From NCBI GenBank assembly GCA_033063855.1, contig CP093830.1, positions 13,330,854-13,394,853 on the forward strand: a stretch of DNA of 64,000 bases, given 5' to 3'. Of this stretch, positions 41,973 to 55,449 are shown piece after piece. Numbering within the stretch: the stretch's first letter is position 1; every line of letters begins with the position of its first letter. The notes beneath the pieces were generated by a model. The model was not told the DNA's origin. It saw nothing but the letters and a program-made list of their open reading frames with translations, and searched no databases. Origin of the DNA: Smittia aterrima. Lineage: Eukaryota > Arthropoda > Insecta > Diptera > Chironomidae. Both the position numbers and the translations under genes were made by a program.

Positions 41973-43996
41973 TAAAAGATCCGAGAGCATCAAAACGCTC
42001 CTGGGAACATCGCACGCGAGAAGAAAGTTGACAAAAGAAAAAGATAAAATAATATTCATGTGCCATATCCCAAGGGGAACGCATGGAGAGAACTTTCAAG
42101 CAAGAAACTTATCGAAAATGTGAAAAATATGCTTATCAAACAAAAGAAAGTTTTTTTTTGCCTAACTTGCACGTTCCCTCGCTTCAGATTGAAGAAGGAT
42201 GTTATTGATTTCATCTTCAAACTCCCCCAAATTCAACTGAGAGAGAGTTCTTTGAGTCTTGGCTTCGACATTCTTCGTTGAGCTACTTCATGAAGTTGAT
42301 TTGCGGGGAAAGTAATCGATTGCGTGTGTCGCTAAACTGTTTTCTCTGTCGCTTCTTTCCTGAGACGAGGATTTTCTCTGTCTCGTGTTTGCAGCCTCGT
42401 AAGCAGTGCAAAGCAATCACCTTAACGAAATCCTGGAAATCGTTTGGGATTTGCTGGCGATGAGCAATGAAATTGCTTTGTAAGTCGTAGCTCAAAGGCT
42501 TCTCTTCTTCTTCCACAAACTTTAAACTTTTCTACTCGAATGAATGGTCGAAAAATCGAGTGAAATCCCAAAAGAAAGATGAACGACGTCAACCGCAATT
42601 TTCTTTACATAAACATGCAAACATTTATCATTCGACGTCACCCGCATTTTCCTTCCTCTCGACCTCACTTACTGGTCACTTTTCTGACTGCTTCAGCCGC
42701 CAGTCAAGGCCTAATGTGAAATAAATTGCTCGGAAAGAATTCTTTCGCTTTCAAGAGACTTCCTCGAAGAATTGTTTCTTTGTGCACTCACTCAAATTTG
42801 ATTTCCTCCTCAGACAAAGGACACTCAGAATTGCTCTTTGTTGAAATTCGACTGAAAATTAAAAATAAATTTCACTGAAAATTCATGAGCAAGGATGTGA
42901 AAACTTTTCTGGCCACGTTTCGTTTTAAATTGCTTGTGCATACACTAACACACACACGTAATAAAGCAAATTGAAACACATCGAATGCATTTGATTAATT
43001 ATTCACTGAAAAATATTGTGGCTGGAGAATATTTAAAGCGTGAAATTTCATTTTGCGGTCGAATGAACTCGACACGCGACCTGTAAAATATTTGCTCGTT
43101 ACTCAATGCGTGGCAGTTCATGTTTACATTATCAACTTTATTGTGAAGTGCGAATTGAATTCGAGCATTCCGCAATTGACAATAAATCACCGATCAGTCG
43201 TAAAAATGATTGATGAGCTGACGTTGGTGCTTCATGCAGTTTGTGGATTGTCCGTGTCGATAAATTTTCACTTTTTTTTATTCATTTGAGGTTTTGAGAG
43301 TTTCAAACGATTACGTAACTTTAAATTATTTGCTGCTAAAGTTCTTGACCATTTCCAATAAAACTTCCTAATTTTATTTTCGTCTGAGTATCTCCTTGAG
43401 ACTTGAATTGGCTGATTCACGAATGTTTTCGTTTCTTGTTTGTGTTTCATTAAAAACATCTGATACAGCACTTTGGGTTGAATCGAAGAGAGAGAAAGAG
43501 GCCAAAGAATTTCCCAAACAGGTAAAGAAAACAGTCCGGAAAGTTCATTCGATAAACATCGAAGCAGTTAAATGATTTCTGAAGATTCCTATTCTATCGC
43601 TTTCGACTAGAAAACGAAAACAAATTCAAGGCTTCAACGGCGTTTGAATGTTTCTTTTATTGCTTTATCGTTAAAATCTCGTTAGGAACTAGAGCAAGGT
43701 AAACTTTTACTAAAGAGAGAAGAAGAAGGAAAGCAAATAAGATCGAAATATCATTTGACAACTTTAAGTCTTGTTTAAGATCTCATTCGCGGTCTAAGTA
43801 AGATAAAAGTCAAAACTCTTGAAAAGTAAAGTGAGAAACCGCAGAGATGACAAAATGCATTCAAGAAATCGTGTTAAATTTTATTAAGCACTTTACTTCA
43901 ATTTTTTATCGACAGCAACTGGAAAAGTGAAGCAAAGAATTTATTTTAGCTTTAAATTTTATATTCGAGATAGTTTATTCGACGAAAGATTTCCTT
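41973..43996. other. Intergenic, no gene seen
   Basis: Short AT-rich frames only. No tRNA, conserved exon or repeat recognised. Confidence 0.4.
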
Positions 43997-44418
43997 CGAT
44001 TCAAGTGCGAAATCAAATTCAAAGCTTTAATGGCGTCTGAACGTTTCTTTTATTGCTCGATTTATGCGTTGAAATCTCATCGAAAGCCGTTCAGAAATCA
44101 GATAAAGTGCGTGAAACAGTCGATGGAAAAATCATTGGAGCAATAAAAATTGTGAAATCTGTGAGAAATTTTTCTGATCGGAAAATTTATTTCAAAAACA
44201 AAAAAAGGATGTTCCCATACCGGGAGTCGAACCCGGGCCTACCGGGTGAAAGCCGGTGATCCTAACCGCTAGACCATATGGGAGTCGGTATTTGATTGTA
44301 TGAATCTGGCTTAAAAGAAAACTTAAATATAGAAGAAAAAATATTTTCCTCTTTTCGCGTCACGAAATGTTTTTACTCGCTCACGTTTATTTTAGTTCAA
44401 ACCTCCAATGCTGAAAGT
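43997..44418. repeat. Inverted repeat arm containing tRNA-Glu, right copy
   Basis: Reverse complement of 34,035-34,443. The conserved part reaches well beyond the tRNA on both sides, so DNA was duplicated, not just the RNA retroposed. Confidence 0.85.
44212..44283 (-). tRNA. tRNA-Glu (anticodon UUC), inverted second copy
   Basis: Identical 72-base gene to the one at 34,157-34,228, on the minus strand, with the same terminator-like T run after its 3' end. All stems intact, so presumably functional. Confidence 0.97.
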
Positions 44419-47400
44419 AATAGTTTCAAACTATTAACAAACACAAGCTTATGAGATCAAAATTATGTTGAACAACAGAACGTAATTAGTTCGAAAATAA
44501 GTTTCGTGCAACAGATTGCAATTCGCTCCGAAAATTTTGAAATTAATGGAACTAATCTTCTTAAAGCTACTGATGTGCTTATTATTTAGTTGGAAATGGT
44601 ATTTTCAGCTATTTTCGGTTCACTGTCATCAGGTTTATCAAATTTCATTTGCCAGATCGAGTTGCCGATAAAAGAGAAAGTTGTTTTTGACTTTTATTCA
44701 ATTTTCAAATATTCATGAAAATAAGAGCGTTAACACGAGATAATAAAGATCAAAAATAGAATTGAAGTTCGGAAAAGCTTTTCGACGACATGCGCAGTTT
44801 GTTGAAGGGGAAAAGAGATTATTGGCGAGAGCTTACAATAATTTAATGATAAGAGTTCGTTTTTTTGGGTCAACGTGAATATAATTTTAATCGGTAACTC
44901 AAATGAGTTAATTCAATTTTACATTAGAAAAGTTTTCTCTCTCCAACTTCATTCAAACATGAAAAGCATCACAAGCCTTTGGATCAACATTCAAGACAAA
45001 TATTAAAGATGAGACTCAAAAGGCAGCAATTCAAAGCATCTGTTGTCGTTTGCTACACAAACTGCATGTTGTGACTTGTTTTTCTTTAGCTTCCCCATTC
45101 TGTGTCGTTGAAAAAAGTTTTCGTATCAAAATTTATGGCACAAACTTTTCATAACTTAATGATGAGAAACTTTATTCTTCACCCTTCTACCGCCATTCAT
45201 TACGCTCCCTCCACGAATGCATGAGAGGAAGGCTGAGAACCCGTCGATTAAGAGTTAAGACAAGCAAGAGCTTCCCCCATCCAAGAAGATTAAATTGTCA
45301 TAACATATGTCTCACTCGCTCCAAGCGATGAATGTGGAGAAGGACGAACCATCCTGTTCACGAGCGTCTTTTGGAAGAAGGAGAGACTATGGAAAATAAT
45401 AGAATTAACTACGATGTCATCTGTTATACTCCAGAGATTGAGTTGAAGAGCGTGCAGGAAGCTAATTCCTTCAGAAATTTTAAGCTGCACAAACTTTTTC
45501 ATAATTTGCATTAAGGAAAACAATTTATAAACTTCGCGAGGCGGAAGGAGATTTCAACCTGCTGCTGAGTCTAATGAAGTCAAATTTATAAATAAAATCA
45601 AATCAATCAGTTAAAGATTTTCTCCTGATTTTCCCCTCAATTCACAGAATCGCTTTGGAAATTGATTTCGAAAATATCTTCAGTTGCTTTTCATCTTCGC
45701 AACGAGAACGTTGTCGAATGATTCTCATGCGACGAAGTAAATTGCGAGAGAACTTTCTAATGACAGAACGATTTGAATCTTATCACTGAATTGATTTTTA
45801 AAATGTTCCATTTCTGCTGCTTCTGACATCGTCTTGAGAGTCATTACTAAGCGAAAGCTTTAATCGGAATTTGCTATCAAAAGAAAATTTCGTCCATTAA
45901 AAGTGATTAACATCTGAACATTAATTTAGTGATAAACATGCTTTATGATGCCCTTGAGACTCTTCGTCTTTACGATGAGCCTATAAAACTTCTTGTATCT
46001 CATTCTAAGCCTTCGACGACCAATTGAAAACTTTCCTCGCAAAAGTGTCGACTCGCGGTATCATCAGGAAAAACGAGAGACTGCCAGCAATATTTTTAAT
46101 TAAATGTAAACAAGATGAGGAATTTTTTATCCAACCGCAAAACCAAAAGCCTCCAGAGAAAGCAGCGATAAACGAAAAACATTTGTTGAGTTTCATAATG
46201 AAAACATAATGGCAAAAAACAACATTAATTAATAACATATGAGGGATCCATTGTCATTGACGTCACCGCAAGGAAATTCAGATTAAATCAGCGATTTCCA
46301 TTAACTTGATTTTAATTAGCTCACGCATTGTGTTGAAGTCAGAATAATTGAGGAAACTCTTGAAGCGGAAAATTCTCCTGAATGTGCAGTTTTGTAGATT
46401 TCTTATCTGCGAGAAGTTTTCAGGAGAATTAAGCTTCGCTAATTTGTTTCTCTCATAACTTCACTGCAATGTGCTGCAAATGAATTTTCTATTCTCGCTT
46501 TGGGATCGCTCAGAAAATGAGGAAACAACTTCTCGTCGCACTTAGTTTAGAATATTTTTGAAATCACTGAGAGAAAGTTTTTCTCGCTCTTTGATAAACT
46601 GTTTGGCTTGTTTGTTCAAAAATGTTGTTTAATTGCTCATAACGTGAGCTAATTGCAATGTTATGAAGATGCATTAGTTCTCCTCTTTCAACGAAACTTT
46701 CTCTGCTTTCTAAATTGTTTTGATATTTTCTCATTGTCAGTCAAAACTCAAGCTTTGCTTTTAAAAGCCCAATAAAAGATTTCCATTGTTTTATTTTGAC
46801 CTTTCGCTCGTAAACTTTTCAATTACATGTGAAAGGGCTTCGCATTAACTCTCGACAAAAGATTAAATTTCCCTCTCACCGTAGCCACTCGATTGACTTG
46901 TCTAATCGGCTTTATGGCTCCGAGACGAGAATATTTGATGGAAAACAGTCGAGAAGACGAAGAAGTCAGCGGAACTTTTACGATTTTTTAATTTTTAATC
47001 TACAACAATTTCCACTCGTAAATAAGACGCAAGATCTCAATCATTTCGAACCCTTTCTTTATTGCTTTTCTCTTTATTTTTTTCAATCACCAACGAAAAA
47101 CGCTGTTAAGCTCCTCGAATTGATAAAGGATTCGAGTTGAATGCTCTCGAGTTGCTTTTTGAATTCTAATGAAACTTTTCTTTCACTCAAAGTCGCAAAA
47201 ATTTCGAGGTTCGTCTGTGATAAATAAAATTAAAAGTTGATTAGACTCTCGAAGAAAGTATCGACGTTTTCATTATCTTCACTAAACTTTTCGTTAACTG
47301 CGTACACATTTTCCCTTCGGCGGAATCATCCGTCGGCTTCATTCTTAATGAGCTTGCGGTAACTTCGTCTCCAGCTCTTAATCTATTTATGTTTTATGAG

Positions 47401-50400
47401 AGATTGCCGGTTTATGCTTGTACAGTTCAAGTTGATACATCCTTCTCCTTCTCCTCCGTCTTAAGTGGTGAATTTTCATGTGTCGTCTTCTACTTTAATG
47501 ACATCAGCTTATCATCGCATTACCACAATCAGGCAACCGACTTAATTGAATTTTAATGTGATGAAATTTGAATGCAGGGAACTTTCGAATGGAAAAGTTT
47601 AATCTTCCGCTCGACTCGTCATCATGTGTTCATCAACGAGAGATTTGAGCAATCGAGAAAGCGTCTCGTGAAAACGATGATTTTATTGTTTGTTTTTCAT
47701 TGCTCCCTTAAAAGGGCAAACACGTCGAAGATAAATGCTTCTGGGGGTGAGCTCGAGACGGAGATGAAATTTGGTGAAGAAAAAAAAAGGTTTGATTTCA
47801 ATGCTCGACTCCAATTTCACGAAATATTTTCTTCTCTTCTTTGCTTTTATCAGCAAGAATGTTCTTATCTCTCTCGATAAAAATGGCTGTTTGAGTGGTT
47901 TTCACCTCAAGGGATTGAACGAAAGCGGATAAAAGGGAAAACGTCGGAGATGAAATTCTTGGATTGAAACGTGAGGACGTGCAAGAATCCTCGACTCGAC
48001 TTGTTTACATCATCAGATTCTCAATCGATCGAACTCGTCGTGTCCGTTTGACTTCTGCAAACAACGTAAAAGACAAAAGTATTTAAACTAAATTCGCTTT
48101 GATAGATTGTGCAGCTGCGGCGCATCAAAAACTTTCACTCGTAAATCTCTATCATTTTTCTAATAATTCAATTTCGCAGTAAGTGATTGAAAAAGTTTTC
48201 CCTTCACGAAGATGAGAGATTTCAAAAGTGAAAGTTTTCCGATTAATCTTGAAAATGTGAAGATTTTTTTTCAATTTTTTTTTTGTGGAAGAACTTTGCC
48301 TAGAGTTTATGTTGAGACTTACATAAGCAAACCTTCATTTGATTTAAATTAGTTTTAAGCCTGTAAGTAATCGAAGGTTTCAGAGATGTCTAAAGCAACT
48401 CTCTCTCTTCTTAAATTAGTTTATCGAAATGCAAATAAACTTTTTGCACTTCAACAAAAACTGAAAAGAACATTATTCAAATATTTTCTCACTAAAGCTC
48501 AACTTTGTTGTCAAATAGTCTTGAAAACTCAATCGAGTAGAAGCAAATAACGCTTCGCTTGGAATTCCCACTCCCAACAAATTCTCACAACGCCTCGAGC
48601 AGAGCTTTTTTCTTTATCCGTGAGGGTTCAATGACAAATAGAAATACAAAGCAAATAAAAGTCGAGAGAAAATGTTTTAATCTTGTTAAACGATAAATTG
48701 CCGTAAATAAAAGTCTCCACTTAAGATTGTTATCGTTCGCTCGAGAGCTGTTTTATTGTGCTCCGTTCCATCGAATTTTACTTATCCAGCTGAGTTTTGC
48801 TTTTCAATGAGAATGATGTTCAAACTTTCAATAAAACCGTCGTTTCGCGGAGCTCTCAATGAGAAGCTTGCGAACAATCATTTCTTGACAGATTTTCCTT
48901 AGAAAATCATCGACAAATCCAAATCTCAATGCGGTGAAGAGCTGAAGCTTCTTCAATGAGGATTTCTACATTAATAATGAGAGGAACAAACCCAAAATTG
49001 TTCAACCATATGTTGTGGGCTTGAATAATTTCAAAAAATAAATGGAATACAATTTTTCGAATAAGTTTTAAGTAGTTGTGCTGTTGAAGTGTCTGAATAA
49101 TTTAGGAAATTGTTTTGGGAGAAACTCTCGAGAAAAAATGTTCTTCTCGTTGATAGCTTGCAGATGAAATGACGAGCGAGAAAGAATGTCGCTGCTCCGT
49201 AATAAGACAAACATTTCGTTATTAAGTACATCATGAATTTATCCGACGGCAAACTCAAACTCACATCCACGCATAAATCCCGGAATTTTCAATTAAATTC
49301 AAATTAAGAAAAAAACAAATAAACGAGAGGAGGAGCGTAAATAAATATCCGAGGAGAGAGGGACATGCTGCGATGTTTCCTAAGACCGAGGAAACATTGT
49401 TTCGCATATTAGATGACATTGTAAATTACTGGAATCGTTAGATGCTTAATTTGTTGACTCTTAGGCACGACGAGAAGATCTAAACGAAGATGAAGAAGAT
49501 GAAGCAACGAACTTAAAGTTTGAATCCTTGCAATTGTCAAGTTGTACTCGCAATTATTTCATTGCAATTTTCTCTAAACAAACAACAAACCAAGAAACAT
49601 TTCTCTCCCTTTTCTCAACTCGTTTGTAAATATTTGCTGTTGTAACGTCTTTTAATGAACTTCTCGTGCTTCAAAGAAAAAATAAAAACAAAACGGAAAA
49701 AAGTTTTTTACTTAATTTCTTAATTGCGACTAATTAACAAAAATGGAAGGAAGAACTCGCCTCGACACCCCCATCCGAGTCAATTTCTTGTTCTCCTGAC
49801 AAACATTTTTCATATTGAGATAAGATCTTCAGAATCCTCTTCAGTACAAATGATGTTAATTTTATCTTAATTACTCTTGATGCTGCAATTAAGACCCGAA
49901 AACTTCTTCGCCCTTTCCTTCTCATCTTGATCAGGAAAAGAACTTTTTTTTTGCTTTCCTTCTCTGGTAAACTTTCGAAAATTCGTTTCTTTTCCAATGC
50001 GATCCTTTAAAATCAAGGTTTCCTAAGTAAACAGCAAACATCGCTCGTCTGGGGTGTTGGGCAAAAAAAAGAGAAATTCTTCAACTCAATTGGACATTGA
50101 TTTATTGGCCTTTTCTTCATCCGAAGGGACACGAACCTCGAAATTTTATTTTCCTTGCTCTTTGAACGATAGAAAAATAAACGAATTTTAAATCGAAGTC
50201 TTCTTTGTTCTCGCATCTTGATTGAGTCCCAATGGATTTTGATTGTTTCAACTTGATCCATTATTTTAATTGTTCGCTTTGATTTTGAATTTCTAAACAA
50301 TTCAAATCGGCGACTGGCGGAAAACACGCGTTTGTTTATATCAGAAGGAAAAAAGAAATATTTTCATTGGATCAATGAGCACGCAAAAAGAAATCGACTG

Positions 50401-51240
50401 TTCAATTCCGCTTTTGACAGCTTAAACACTTCCACGCTCACTTGAGCCTCTTTCTCTCTCAAACGTTTGTTGCTCATTTTTCGCATTTTCTAACATTCAT
50501 GACTCTAATATGACAGTGCAATAAAAACGAGCTCAGTCTAATGATTTGTAAAAGTGAAAAGACTTAGAGATGTCGAAGTGAATTCCGAGAGGAGTTATTG
50601 AGGAAAATCCGACGTAAGGTTTGAGTGAAAGTGAACGAGCCAAATATTTCGAGTTGATAAACCCTAAACGATGAATTTGGAATATTTCGCAAGTTAAATG
50701 AGACGAGAAAGTGCGCATGAGCTTCGAAAGCACGAAACTTCACGAGAAAGGAGAAATTTTTCCCCTTGGAATAAAGTTGAAGTGAGCTTTGAGAGTCTGA
50801 GATCCTGTCGTCAGATGGATCTGAACAGAAAGTTTCTGTTTTAATATTTTTAGAAGAGGGCAACGGTTTTAATTAAAGAAACTAAAAGAGAAACTCAATT
50901 ATTCCTCCTTAGAGCCACTCAAAGTTTTATCAAGCTCACAAGAATTCTTACAACTTTCATTCAAAAAGAATTGAAAGCTCGTGAAAAGCGACACGTGAAG
51001 AATAATTTTTTCACGAGGTAATTCGAGTTTTATTGAGCATTTGCGACTGACAAATTCATATTCAGAAGAAAATATTTTCGTCGTGAAATTTTTCAATAAT
51101 ATTTTACGACGAGATCTTTCACTTTTATGGGATTTTCTCAAATTTAAAATTGTGTTAAATTACTCGCATGACGAGGACAAAGGCAAAACGGAAATGAGCG
51201 ACGAGGCGACAAAGTTTTCGCATTAACATTCTTGTAAAGT
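44419..51240. other. Long gene-poor interval
   Basis: About 6.8 kb without a recognised exon. Open frames of up to about 104 codons on either strand are low in complexity, lack family similarity and have no supporting splice or poly(A) context. It could be intergenic or intronic to a gene outside my recognition. Confidence 0.45.
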
Positions 51241-51247
51241 AGTTTTT

Positions 51248-51254
51248 TATAAAA
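51248..51254 (+). promoter_or_regulatory. TATA box of the mucin-like gene
   Basis: TATAAAA 62 bases upstream of the ATG at 51,316, followed by a plausible start region about 30 bases on. Confidence 0.55.
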
Positions 51255-51315
51255 CTAAAAAAAAAGTTTCACAAATTGAGAGTCATGGGACGTCTAAAAG
51301 CTCAGTTGCTTTAAA

Positions 51316-52068
51316 ATGCTTAAGAGCAAAACGATTGTTGAAATATTTTTAGGATTATTCGTCTGTCAGCTTTTAGCTGCTGAAGAGGTTCGATTCTTCG
51401 AGGAGATATTTGGAGATTCTCGGGAGATAATCGAAGACGAAATCTTAATTAGTAAAACCACGAATCCCGACGCGGAAGTTGTCGACACAGTTTTGCGAGT
51501 GAAGCGACAAGATGAAGAATCTGGCAGTGACGTGATTTATTCAACGGCTTCCGGAGATGATGGAGAAGTTACGAGAGAAGGCGTAGAAACAACAGAGTTC
51601 TCTATGGGAACTGATCTGGAAACTCCTCCAACGCCCGCTACAGTTGCGCCTACAACAGTTGGGCCAACAACAAGACCCACTATCAAGCAAAATCCAACAA
51701 GTAAAGCTCCTGGAGCTGGAACTAGAACTCCAACAAAAGCTGGTGGTGGCACAAGAACACCAACAAAAGCTGGTGGCGGTGCTGGCACAAGAACGACAAA
51801 AGCAGGAGCTGGAACAAGAACTCCGACAAAAGCAGGAGGAGCATCAGGCGCTGGATCGAGAACTCCAACAAGAACAGGAGGAGCAACTCAACCTGGAGGC
51901 GCAGCAGGGACAAGAACTCCAACAAGAACTGGAACAACAACAAGACCTGGAGCAGCAACCACACTACGAACTACAACTCGTTCAGGAGTCGGACAAAATG
52001 CTCCAACAACTTTAGGTCCAATCACGACGCGGAAAATCGGTTCGATTTACTTCCCTCAGAAGAAATAG
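51316..52068 (+). CDS. Secreted mucin-like protein with furin-type propeptide site
   Basis: Single exon, 250 residues. A signal peptide covers about residues 1-22 (IFLGLFVCQLLAA). An acidic propeptide-like segment follows, ending in RVKR at 61-64, a consensus furin/proprotein-convertase site. From about residue 100 on the chain is Thr/Pro/Gly-rich with irregular repeats of the type GTRTPTKAGG, dense in potential O-glycosylation sites and basic (Arg/Lys in every repeat), with almost no Cys. AATAAA lies at about 52,093. Likely an extracellular, heavily glycosylated coat, salivary or cuticle-associated protein; the role is inferred from composition only. The repeat also leaves long open frames in the other two plus frames and on the minus strand, which are shadows. 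Confidence 0.85.
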   Translation: MLKSKTIVEIFLGLFVCQLLAAEEVRFFEEIFGDSREIIEDEILISKTTNPDAEVVDTVLRVKRQDEESGSDVIYSTASGDDGEVTREGVETTEFSMGTDLETPPTPATVAPTTVGPTTRPTIKQNPTSKAPGAGTRTPTKAGGGTRTPTKAGGGAGTRTTKAGAGTRTPTKAGGASGAGSRTPTRTGGATQPGGAAGTRTPTRTGTTTRPGAATTLRTTTRSGVGQNAPTTLGPITTRKIGSIYFPQKK

Positions 52069-52109
52069 AAATCCTTTGATAAGTTCAAGGACAATAAAAG
52101 AAAAGTTAT

Positions 52110-54790
52110 GAGAAAAGCTTGGTCTTTCATTGCCCACCGGCGAATGCTTTTATAACGTGTTTACATCTTCGCAAGCTCATGAAATAACGTCGTTCAGGTC
52201 AATGGAAGTCTCTTGGAAATCCTTCCAACAACTTTCCAATCATCAATTTTTCAAGCCTCCAACCAGAACTCTCCTCTCGGGAAAAGTTTAATGAAGACTT
52301 ATCCACCATTCTTGTCTTCCACACTTCATCTTTCATCCGTCAGTCGCCGTACTGTCGAGTCATCATCATTAAACATCCGTAGAATGAGGTGGAAGTCGAG
52401 GGAGAAAATTGTGTTGGTTCCGGTCTGTCGGATATTTAATTAAATCTTTCCCATCGCCATTAAAGTAAGAAACGAATTGTGTGAATAAAAACACGAATTA
52501 ATCGCTGCCCATAAATTTCCTGTCAACGGTATCACTTTCTCGGTGGCCGCGTCGTTGGCTTGCCGAGGCTCAAATTATTGCTACAACTCAAAGCACAATA
52601 ATCAAACTGAAAGCGCTCTTAAATCACTTCGATTATTGATATATGCAAACAGAAAATCTGAAAATGTATAATTTGACCGAAACAAGCGAATGGGTTTGCT
52701 TTGGCTGTGATAAACAAGAATTCTATCGAATTGGAGTTTTTTAAAATCGAATTTCCTGCGTGAGTGACGTTCATTAATGAAAATAGCGATGATTTGAGTT
52801 GAGTGGCTTTTGCAATTTATGAACGAAGCCCACGTCAAACTAAATCATATACGGCACAGCAATTCTGAATAATTGAACAATTTCAATTTGAAGTACAGAA
52901 AATTCACACGAAGTGGAACGAGATAACAAACTTTTTTTTTCTGTAGACAAATTCTCGTGGGTTGTGGCTGAGTTGGTTGTTGCTGCTTTAATCCTTCGCT
53001 TTTAAATGTTTTTCTCGGTTATTTGGCTACCCCGCAGTCAACATAGGTTAATCAGTGAGGTCTAATTATCGTATAAACAAATTAAAACTTCATTAAATAT
53101 TCCAGCGGATCAAGTTTTGACTAACGAACAAGTCTCGCGCTCTCGAACACTCGCGACAACAAATAAACAATTTCCACGAGTCATTGAGGGAACTGTTCGT
53201 GTAAATCTATTATCGAAATTATCGATAGATTCCACGTGAAGCTCATTCGTGTTGAAAAGCACACCGACAATAGCTTAAAAGGATTCATAAATCATCCATT
53301 GAAAATATGAGAAGAGGAAACGCCGTGCACGATTTTTCTTCTCATTTTTTTATTGCTAACTTCACGCACGAGACAACATCGCAAATAATGATGGATTCGC
53401 CTCAATTTTTATGCTGAGCTGGTGGAGATTTGAGCTTCACCTGCTGTTACAGAAATTTCTCGCTTCTTGATTTAAATTCCTTTCATTGATTTTCTCAAAA
53501 ATCTTTCGGACGATTTTAGAGCTTTTCACGAAAACCGCGAGCGAAAACGAACGAACTTGCTTTTCGATGAATAAGTAATTGAGTGAGAACTTCCATGACA
53601 TGCAAACTCTCTCTCTCTCTCACTAGGAAAGGGTTCACTTACGGGACGCAAACAGCGTGGCTTCCTTTTTCGGAAAGGAAATTTAACATTTTTGTACTCT
53701 CGAAAAATGTTTATGGCGTCGGAGGAATGAGAGGATGTGGAGAAACTCTAAAGATATACGGTTATCTCTTGAGCTAAGCTTCCTTCTCTCGTTTGATAAC
53801 AACGACAAGCTGAATCCACTCGTTTCAACCATCAATTCGAGGAGCTCTGCAATGTTGTACAAATCTGTTTTCCTCTTTGAACGATTTGCTTCGAAATGGA
53901 AATTCAAAACACTTTGCTATCACATGAATGTTACAACAACGAATAGCAATGAGCCACAGAGTGTGGCGAGAGCTCAGTTGTATTTATCTAAATGTTAGTT
54001 GCACCTTCCGGCAAGCAATGCTTTCCTGGGCTCCTCTTCTATGATATCAGATGAGGATGATGCAATTTTAGGTGAGAAAATAAATAATTCAACACGAAAC
54101 GAGAGATCTGGGGAAGCAAAAATCGATAGAAACGTTTCGTTCGCTTGGCTCGAGTTTCACGTTCATTCACTAAACAGCTACGGGTGAACATGAAAAATTG
54201 TCATCAATCGCGACTTTCACGAAAAAACTTTGCTTTTGACATGCTCAAGCGCCATTAAAAAGTTTTAGTGTTTAATTTCATTCAGGCGATTCCTGTACAA
54301 TGATAACTCTGTTAGCTTAGTCGTTCGTTGTGTTGTGTGCCAAGAAATGAGCTCAAGGACGAACTCACGTCATACAACTTGTCGTTAGGGACTTCGGGGC
54401 GTGTGATTCGATTATGAGCTTTGGACATTCCAAAAGATAACCAGGAAGCTAATTTCGATATCGAATCAACTGCCCATAAATATTCATGAGTGACATCGAG
54501 TCAAAGTTTCCATCCTTATCAGACAAGCACGAGCTTCCATAATCGCTCTCATGTGTTTGACAACAAACAGAGCAATAAAATTCGCTTTAACCTTTTGACT
54601 CGCGCTAACTGCTTAATTTATTCATCTCAATTTCTGTTTGTTTGTTTTATTAGTGAGATTGCTTCAGTTATATTTGAGTTGTTTAAACGAGCAGACAAGA
54701 CAAACAATGCAGAAACTTCTGGAGTAAGCGAATGTCTCAGATATTAAAGGAACAAATTTAATCCTCGCTCGTTTATCTTTTTTAGGATTA
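52110..54790. other. Intergenic between mucin-like and LRR genes
   Basis: No exon recognised. A short CT microsatellite occurs at about 53,609-53,622. Confidence 0.4.
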
Positions 54791-54807
54791 AATTGCTTGT
54801 TGCCTTA

Positions 54808-55426
54808 ATGTTCATGTGTTTTATTTTAAATTCAATCGCACTCGAGAATGAAATTTCATGCGAAGAGTTCAAGGTCGATGAGAAACGATGTACAGATTTC
54901 AAGAAACAATGTTTGATGACTGGAACAACAAAAATAAATGCAAGTGGATTTTTGATTAAATCGCCTCGAGACGAAGACGTCGAACGAATTGGGTTCGCCT
55001 ACAACAAGCAGATTGAGTTTTTACCTGTGAACATTCACGAATCGTTTCCGAATTTGAAAAATGTTGATGCTGCTGCCTGCGCCATCAAAAAAATCTCTAA
55101 GGCGAACTTTGTGAATCTCCCACTCACATCGATTTACATGGATGGAAATTTAATCGAAAGACTTGATGGCGATGTCTTCGAGGGATTGACGCTCCTGACG
55201 GAAATTTATCTAAGTATCATGTTGCGATTGAGTTAGTTTCTGGTTTGAAAACAAAATTTTTATTAAATCAGGTTACAACAATATCCAATTCATTGATGGC
55301 CAAACTTTCTCCTCCCTCCACAATCTGAAACGTGTCGATTTGTTCAACAACAAATGTGTCAGCAAGGACTTTAGAACAACTGATGACTTGGAGAATCTGT
55401 CCACAAGTATCTCGAAATGTAATTAA
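54808..55426 (+). CDS. Short secreted leucine-rich-repeat protein
   Basis: Exons 54,808-55,213 and 55,272-55,426 (phase 1) give 186 residues. The leader is MFMCFILNSIALE. An in-frame hydrophobic extension (IKLLVAL) precedes the ATG after an acceptor-like 'ttttttag', so a small upstream exon may supply the true start. The N-terminal half carries a Cys-containing cap, then LRR units with the L-x-x-L/I-x-L-x-x-N pattern: FPNLKNVDAAACAIKKI, LPLTSIYMDGNLIERL, LTLLTEIYLSYNNIQFI and LHNLKRVDLFNNKC. It ends soon after a C-terminal Cys pair. Small secreted LRR proteins are numerous in nematoceran flies and often bind other proteins; partner unknown. Confidence 0.8.
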
Positions 55427-55449
55427 GATTCTGAGCTTTGAAATGTTAA

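Noticed and set aside
51537..52015. Long frames at 51,644-52,015 (Gln/Leu-rich), 51,722-51,964 and 51,537-51,788
   Set aside because: Shadows of the repetitive mucin-like coding sequence; only the 51,316 frame has signal peptide, cleavage site and promoter.
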